Assembly: GCA_028713395.1 (NCBI GenBank)
Contig: JAQTOJ010000090.1
Location: 1-7,554 of the forward strand
Direction: 5' to 3'
Length of the DNA: 7,554 bases
Source of the DNA: Dehalococcoidales bacterium
GTDB taxonomy: Bacteria; Chloroflexota; Dehalococcoidia; Dehalococcoidales; Fen-1064
Program-made: the position numbers and the translations under genes
The notes under the pieces: generated by a model
Database searches by the model: none
What the model saw: the letters and a program-made list of their open reading frames with translations, nothing else
Told to the model about the DNA's origin: nothing
Part shown: positions 4,506 through 7,554 of the stretch, piece by piece
Layout: each line of letters starts with the position of its first letter
How positions within the stretch are numbered: position 1 is the first letter of the stretch

Positions 4506-6374
4506 ATGGCAAGCTCGGTTTCTTCGGACATTGTAGAGATTGCCATAATAGATATCTCCGGGAAGATAATTCATGCCAGTGAGCCTTTCGCCAGACTCCT
4601 CGGTTATCATGATGCCGAGGAATTACTGGGACGGGCGGCTACCGATTTCTCCCCGTCTTCTAAAGAAACCAACCGCGTGATTCAGGAACTGTTGAGCCGG
4701 GGCACATGGCTTGGTGAATTGACCATTAAAAGCAAAAACGGCGCGCCGCTTTTCGCGGAGCTTTCGGTGCGTATCGTAAAAAATCAACAAGGCAACATGC
4801 TCTGCGCAACCGTTTCCCTTGTCTCCCTTTTAACCAGCCGGGAGCGGCAAAACAGCCGCCAGGCGTTAATAGAAAATACCCGTTTTACGGCTAATCTGGT
4901 CAACCATTCTCTGCACCCTATCATGGTGCTCAATCCGGATACTTCCATCAGAACCGTGAACCGGGCGCTGGAAACGCTTACGGGATATTCTTCCCAGGAA
5001 CTGATCGGCGCGAAATCACCGTATCCCTGGTTGACCGCAGAATCGCTGCCCCGAACCCAAAAAGACTTCACTGTCCTGATGAATTGCAACAAGGTATCTT
5101 TTGAGGAGCGCTACCGGAAGAAAAACGGGGAAGCGTTCTGGGTTCGAGTATCGTCCATTCCGGTGCGACACCAGGGTGAGTTGGAATACTGCATCACGAT
5201 ATGGGTCGATATTACAGAAACAAAAAATATTGAAAAAGCCCTGCGCAACGAAATAGACCGCGCCCAGAGCTATCTGGATATCGCCGGTGTCATCATTGCA
5301 TCGTTGGATGACCAGGGCAATATCACCATGGTCAACCGCGCGACCAATCTTAAGCTCGGGTTTGAGACGAAAGAACTGGTGGGACGGAAATGGGTAAACA
5401 CCGCGGTAGCCCCACCAAGCCGGACCGATATCAGCAATATTATCAAGAGCCTGCTGCTGGGCAATACCGATCAAATTAGTGAAAGCGAAGGTTGTTTGCT
5501 CACCAAAGACGGTAGAGAAAGGTGCTTTTCTTTTAATTATGTGCCCGTCAAGGATTCCGCTGAAAAAATTATCGGCGTTTTGATTTCCGGCGAAGATATC
5601 AACGACACTAAAAAGAACCGGGAGCAGTTGGGGCATGCGCAACTGCTGCTTTCTTTACAGGAAATGACCGCCAGGATCGCCCATGAGGTCAACAATCCGC
5701 TGGGCAGCATTTTACTGTATTCCGAACTATTGCTCGCCGGCGAGGCTTCTCCGCAATTGAAAAAAGACCTGAAAATTATCCATGACGAGGCTAAAAGGGC
5801 CGTCAACATGATGACCAATCTGCTGAATTACGGCCGCCGCACGAAAACACAATTGCGGCGCATCAGTCTCCACCGTCTGCTCGATGAAGTCATCGGCATC
5901 GGGAAAAACCAGTTGCAAATGAAAAATATATCTCTTACCCGGCAGTTTGGCGGGGAAGCGCTGTTCGTGCAGGGCGATTCCCGGCAACTGGTGCAGGCAT
6001 TCATGAATATCATTCTATATGTGGAAGAAACATTGAAGGATACGCGTCACGGCGAGGTCACGATCATCACCAAACAAGAAAAACCCTGGGCGAAAGTGAT
6101 TATTTCCGATAACGGGCCGGGTATCCCGGAAGAAAAGATCGACCGGATTTTTTATCCTTTCTTTAATCCTGATGCCACCGAAGAAACAGGCCTGCATCTC
6201 AGTGTTTCATACGGTATTATCACCGACCACAAAGGGCTTTTGCGGGTGGAAAATAACGCTCACGGCGGCAGTTCGTTCATTATCGAACTCCCCCTGAATA
6301 AGAATAAACAGGCTATCGATGCTTCGCCCAAAGGCAAAGCAAAAAGCCGGAAACGCCTGAGCGATGATGTTTAG
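4506..6374 (+). CDS. Soluble PAS-domain sensor histidine kinase with degenerate ATP-binding motifs
   Basis: A 622-residue cytoplasmic protein with no membrane segment. Three PAS domains run at about 7-110, 126-240 and 252-370. A HisKA dimerisation domain follows with H-box IAHEVNNPLG (phospho-accepting His393), then a HATPase domain (about 485-597) and a basic tail. The G1 box DNGPGI (535-540) and an F-box-like FYPFF (549-553) are present. The N box reads LVQAFMNIILYVEE, with Tyr505 where the Mg-ATP-binding Asn is expected. The G2 box reads ETGLHL (560-565) instead of GTGLGL. The HExxN phosphatase-type motif beside the His is intact. ATP binding may thus be weak or the enzyme phosphatase-biased. 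The start at 4506 follows AGAAGG (4496-4501); in-frame ATGs at 4476 and 4485 add only 10 or 7 residues and have poorer sites. A receiver gene follows after 36 nt, probably in the same operon. The PAS ligands are unknown. Confidence 0.88.
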   Translation: MASSVSSDIVEIAIIDISGKIIHASEPFARLLGYHDAEELLGRAATDFSPSSKETNRVIQELLSRGTWLGELTIKSKNGAPLFAELSVRIVKNQQGNMLCATVSLVSLLTSRERQNSRQALIENTRFTANLVNHSLHPIMVLNPDTSIRTVNRALETLTGYSSQELIGAKSPYPWLTAESLPRTQKDFTVLMNCNKVSFEERYRKKNGEAFWVRVSSIPVRHQGELEYCITIWVDITETKNIEKALRNEIDRAQSYLDIAGVIIASLDDQGNITMVNRATNLKLGFETKELVGRKWVNTAVAPPSRTDISNIIKSLLLGNTDQISESEGCLLTKDGRERCFSFNYVPVKDSAEKIIGVLISGEDINDTKKNREQLGHAQLLLSLQEMTARIAHEVNNPLGSILLYSELLLAGEASPQLKKDLKIIHDEAKRAVNMMTNLLNYGRRTKTQLRRISLHRLLDEVIGIGKNQLQMKNISLTRQFGGEALFVQGDSRQLVQAFMNIILYVEETLKDTRHGEVTIITKQEKPWAKVIISDNGPGIPEEKIDRIFYPFFNPDATEETGLHLSVSYGIITDHKGLLRVENNAHGGSSFIIELPLNKNKQAIDASPKGKAKSRKRLSDDV

Positions 6375-6395
6375 AAACATGCAATCTCATGTAAA

Positions 6396-6401
6396 AGGAG
6401 G
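6396..6401 (+). promoter_or_regulatory. Consensus ribosome binding site for the TTG-started receiver
   Basis: A perfect AGGAGG lies 9 nt before the TTG at 6411. No in-frame ATG fits the receiver fold, so TTG is the probable start. Confidence 0.8.
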
Positions 6402-6410
6402 AACACTGCT

Positions 6411-6812
6411 TTGATCACGCAAACACCAACGATAATGGTGGTGGGGAATGATCCGGTGCTCTGTACGGTGCTCCAGCGGATTCTGGAGACAAGCAATTAC
6501 CGGGTCATTACGGCGAGCGATTGTGCCAGTACTCTCGAACTAATAAAGAAGAACCGACCGGCGCTGGTCATTGTAGACGCTTTCCTTTCCCGTTGTCAGC
6601 AGCGGGAACTGATCGCCTGCCTCAACGAAATAGAAGGCTGCCGGGTGATCTTTTTCACCAACGGGTCATCGCTGGCCTCCATGAAAAACCTGAAAGGCTT
6701 ATCCGGCCAGACCGATGCCTTTATCAGCCGGCCGACAAGTATCAAAAAATTATTATCCATCACGGAAAACACCCTCGCCGGTAATAAAAACAGAGTGGGT
6801 GTCGGCGCTTAG
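6411..6812 (+). CDS. Stand-alone atypical response regulator receiver
   Basis: A 133-residue CheY-like single-domain protein with no output domain. Strand 1 reads TIMVVGNDPVL (7-17), where a canonical receiver has VVDDDP. The metal-binding acidic pair is thus Gly12-Asn13, with only Asp14 left nearby. Strand 3 reads ALVIVDAFLS, giving the phospho-acceptor Asp56. FFTNG supplies the switch Thr83. The conserved Lys before the final Pro is Arg107 (ISRPTS). The protein should therefore fold as a receiver but bind Mg2+ and phosphate poorly, or signal in another way. A consensus ribosome site supports the TTG start. It lies 36 nt after the kinase gene, so it is the likely partner of that kinase, acting by protein contact. 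The C-terminal tail (from about 124) is short and basic. No terminator is seen after it. Confidence 0.85.
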   Translation: MITQTPTIMVVGNDPVLCTVLQRILETSNYRVITASDCASTLELIKKNRPALVIVDAFLSRCQQRELIACLNEIEGCRVIFFTNGSSLASMKNLKGLSGQTDAFISRPTSIKKLLSITENTLAGNKNRVGVGA

Positions 6813-6837
6813 CAGCAGAAAAATAAATGAAAAAGGT

Positions 6838-6865
6838 TTGACAATCGATTCTAGTGTATGATAAT
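6838..6865 (+). promoter_or_regulatory. Sigma-70-type promoter of the receiver-GAF gene
   Basis: TTGACA (6838-6843), a 16-nt spacer and GATAAT (6860-6865, one mismatch) predict a transcript start near 6872 and a leader of about 34 nt. The next gene can therefore be expressed apart from the kinase and receiver. Confidence 0.65.
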
Positions 6866-6905
6866 TTTTCTAACCAATAGCAGCTTTGCGCAGGCAGTTT
6901 AAAAA

Positions 6906-7554
6906 ATGACGAACAAAAACATCTTAATCTTGAATATTAGCCAGAACAAAGACGTGGTCATGACCAAAACCTTGATACGGGAAGGTTATCAGGTCAGCTC
7001 GGTGAACAGCCTGGCGGCGGCAGTTAAAAACACCAACCTTTCTGCCTGCGATCTGGTAATCACCCGCGCCGATGAACCGGAACTGTTGAATTTACAACTG
7101 GGTCAATTCCCGCCGGAGATCGGCGTACTTCTGATTTGCCCGAAAGAGTCGATTGAGAAAGCGATCGAGTGCGCCGGCATTGGCATTCGTTCATTTTTAG
7201 TCGAACCATACAGCGCGGCTAAATTCAAAGAGACCGTCCGGCAAGCCATCAATAAAAACCAGATGATCGCCGAGGGTTTACGCAATAAAGTCCTGGTCAC
7301 CCTGGAACAGGCCAATCATTTATATGCCAACGAACTGGAAGCCAGTAAAATCTTCGATGTCGTGGTGGAAATGAGCTTTTCCGTTACGCAATCAGATCTG
7401 GTCTCGATCATGATCAAGGATGAGGATAGCGGCGTCTTTGAACTCAAAGCCGTGCGGGGTGAAATCTCACCCGCGCTAGAGCGCATCAGCCGGGAAGCGA
7501 TGGTCAACGGCGCTCAAATAATTGTTGATGAAACGACAGACGGTTATGTTGCCT
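6906..7554 (+). CDS. Pseudo-receiver / GAF domain signalling protein, 3' end outside window
   Basis: An ATG opens a frame that stays open to the window edge (216 codons seen). Residues 1-117 follow the receiver pattern of alternating strands and helices: ILILNISQN, then LVITRADEP, VLLICPKES and IRSFLVEPYSAAKFKETV. Every phosphorylation residue is missing: there is no acidic pair, Thr53 or a neighbour replaces the acceptor Asp, and Glu100 replaces the Lys before Pro. After a helical linker (118-145), residues from about 146 resemble the start of a GAF domain (IFDVVVEMSFSVTQSDLVSI, then a hydrophobic strand and a VRGE-like turn). In related proteins such an N-terminus precedes a kinase, cyclase or further sensory domains, but that lies outside. 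The ribosome site is weak. It has its own promoter and is on the same strand as the kinase and receiver, suggesting a shared pathway. Confidence 0.75.
   Translation, partial: MTNKNILILNISQNKDVVMTKTLIREGYQVSSVNSLAAAVKNTNLSACDLVITRADEPELLNLQLGQFPPEIGVLLICPKESIEKAIECAGIGIRSFLVEPYSAAKFKETVRQAINKNQMIAEGLRNKVLVTLEQANHLYANELEASKIFDVVVEMSFSVTQSDLVSIMIKDEDSGVFELKAVRGEISPALERISREAMVNGAQIIVDETTDGYVA

Overview
The window is ordinary bacterial chromosome of intermediate GC. It has consensus sigma-70-type promoters, clear Shine-Dalgarno sequences, and every recognisable gene on the + strand. It contains no rRNA, tRNA, CRISPR array, transposase or phage gene. The ABC-2 pair, the PAS-type soluble kinase followed by free receivers, and a receiver-GAF protein loosely suggest an environmental Chloroflexota (Dehalococcoidia-like) lineage. 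That is an impression from protein style only and could be wrong.

Layout. (1) Bases 1-255 hold an unresolved upstream remnant and a strong promoter (TTGACA-17-TATGAT). This promoter drives a cytoplasmic serine hydrolase of the class C beta-lactamase/EstB type (256-1425). (2) Bases 1426-1924 are about 500 bp without a convincing gene. They hold two degenerate palindromic repeat units, a dyad cluster, and a near-perfect promoter (TTGACA-18-TATAAT). About 50 nt after the predicted transcript start there is an intrinsic terminator lying upstream of the next gene, so the leader looks like an attenuator or a small RNA. (3) An ABC-2 type exporter, ATPase (1925-2830) and permease (2820-3623), is translationally coupled by an 11-nt overlap. 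(4) Bases 3624-4045 are non-coding, with a possible decayed reading frame and an operator-like dyad. (5) A signalling block follows: a small three-helix membrane protein (4046-4351), a soluble triple-PAS histidine kinase (4506-6374), a stand-alone receiver (TTG start, 6411-6812) and, behind its own promoter, a receiver-like/GAF protein cut by the window edge (6906-7554).

The most interesting feature is that block. The kinase keeps its phospho-accepting His and G1 box, but its N-box Asn is Tyr and two G2-box glycines are gone. The receiver keeps its phospho-Asp but lacks the acidic pair and the conserved Lys. The third protein has a receiver fold with no recognisable phosphorylation residue. 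This suggests a pathway in which phosphotransfer is altered, phosphatase-biased or replaced by non-covalent signalling. The soluble kinase may also borrow the small membrane protein as an anchor or sensor. These are inferences from motif reading, not from alignments or experiments.
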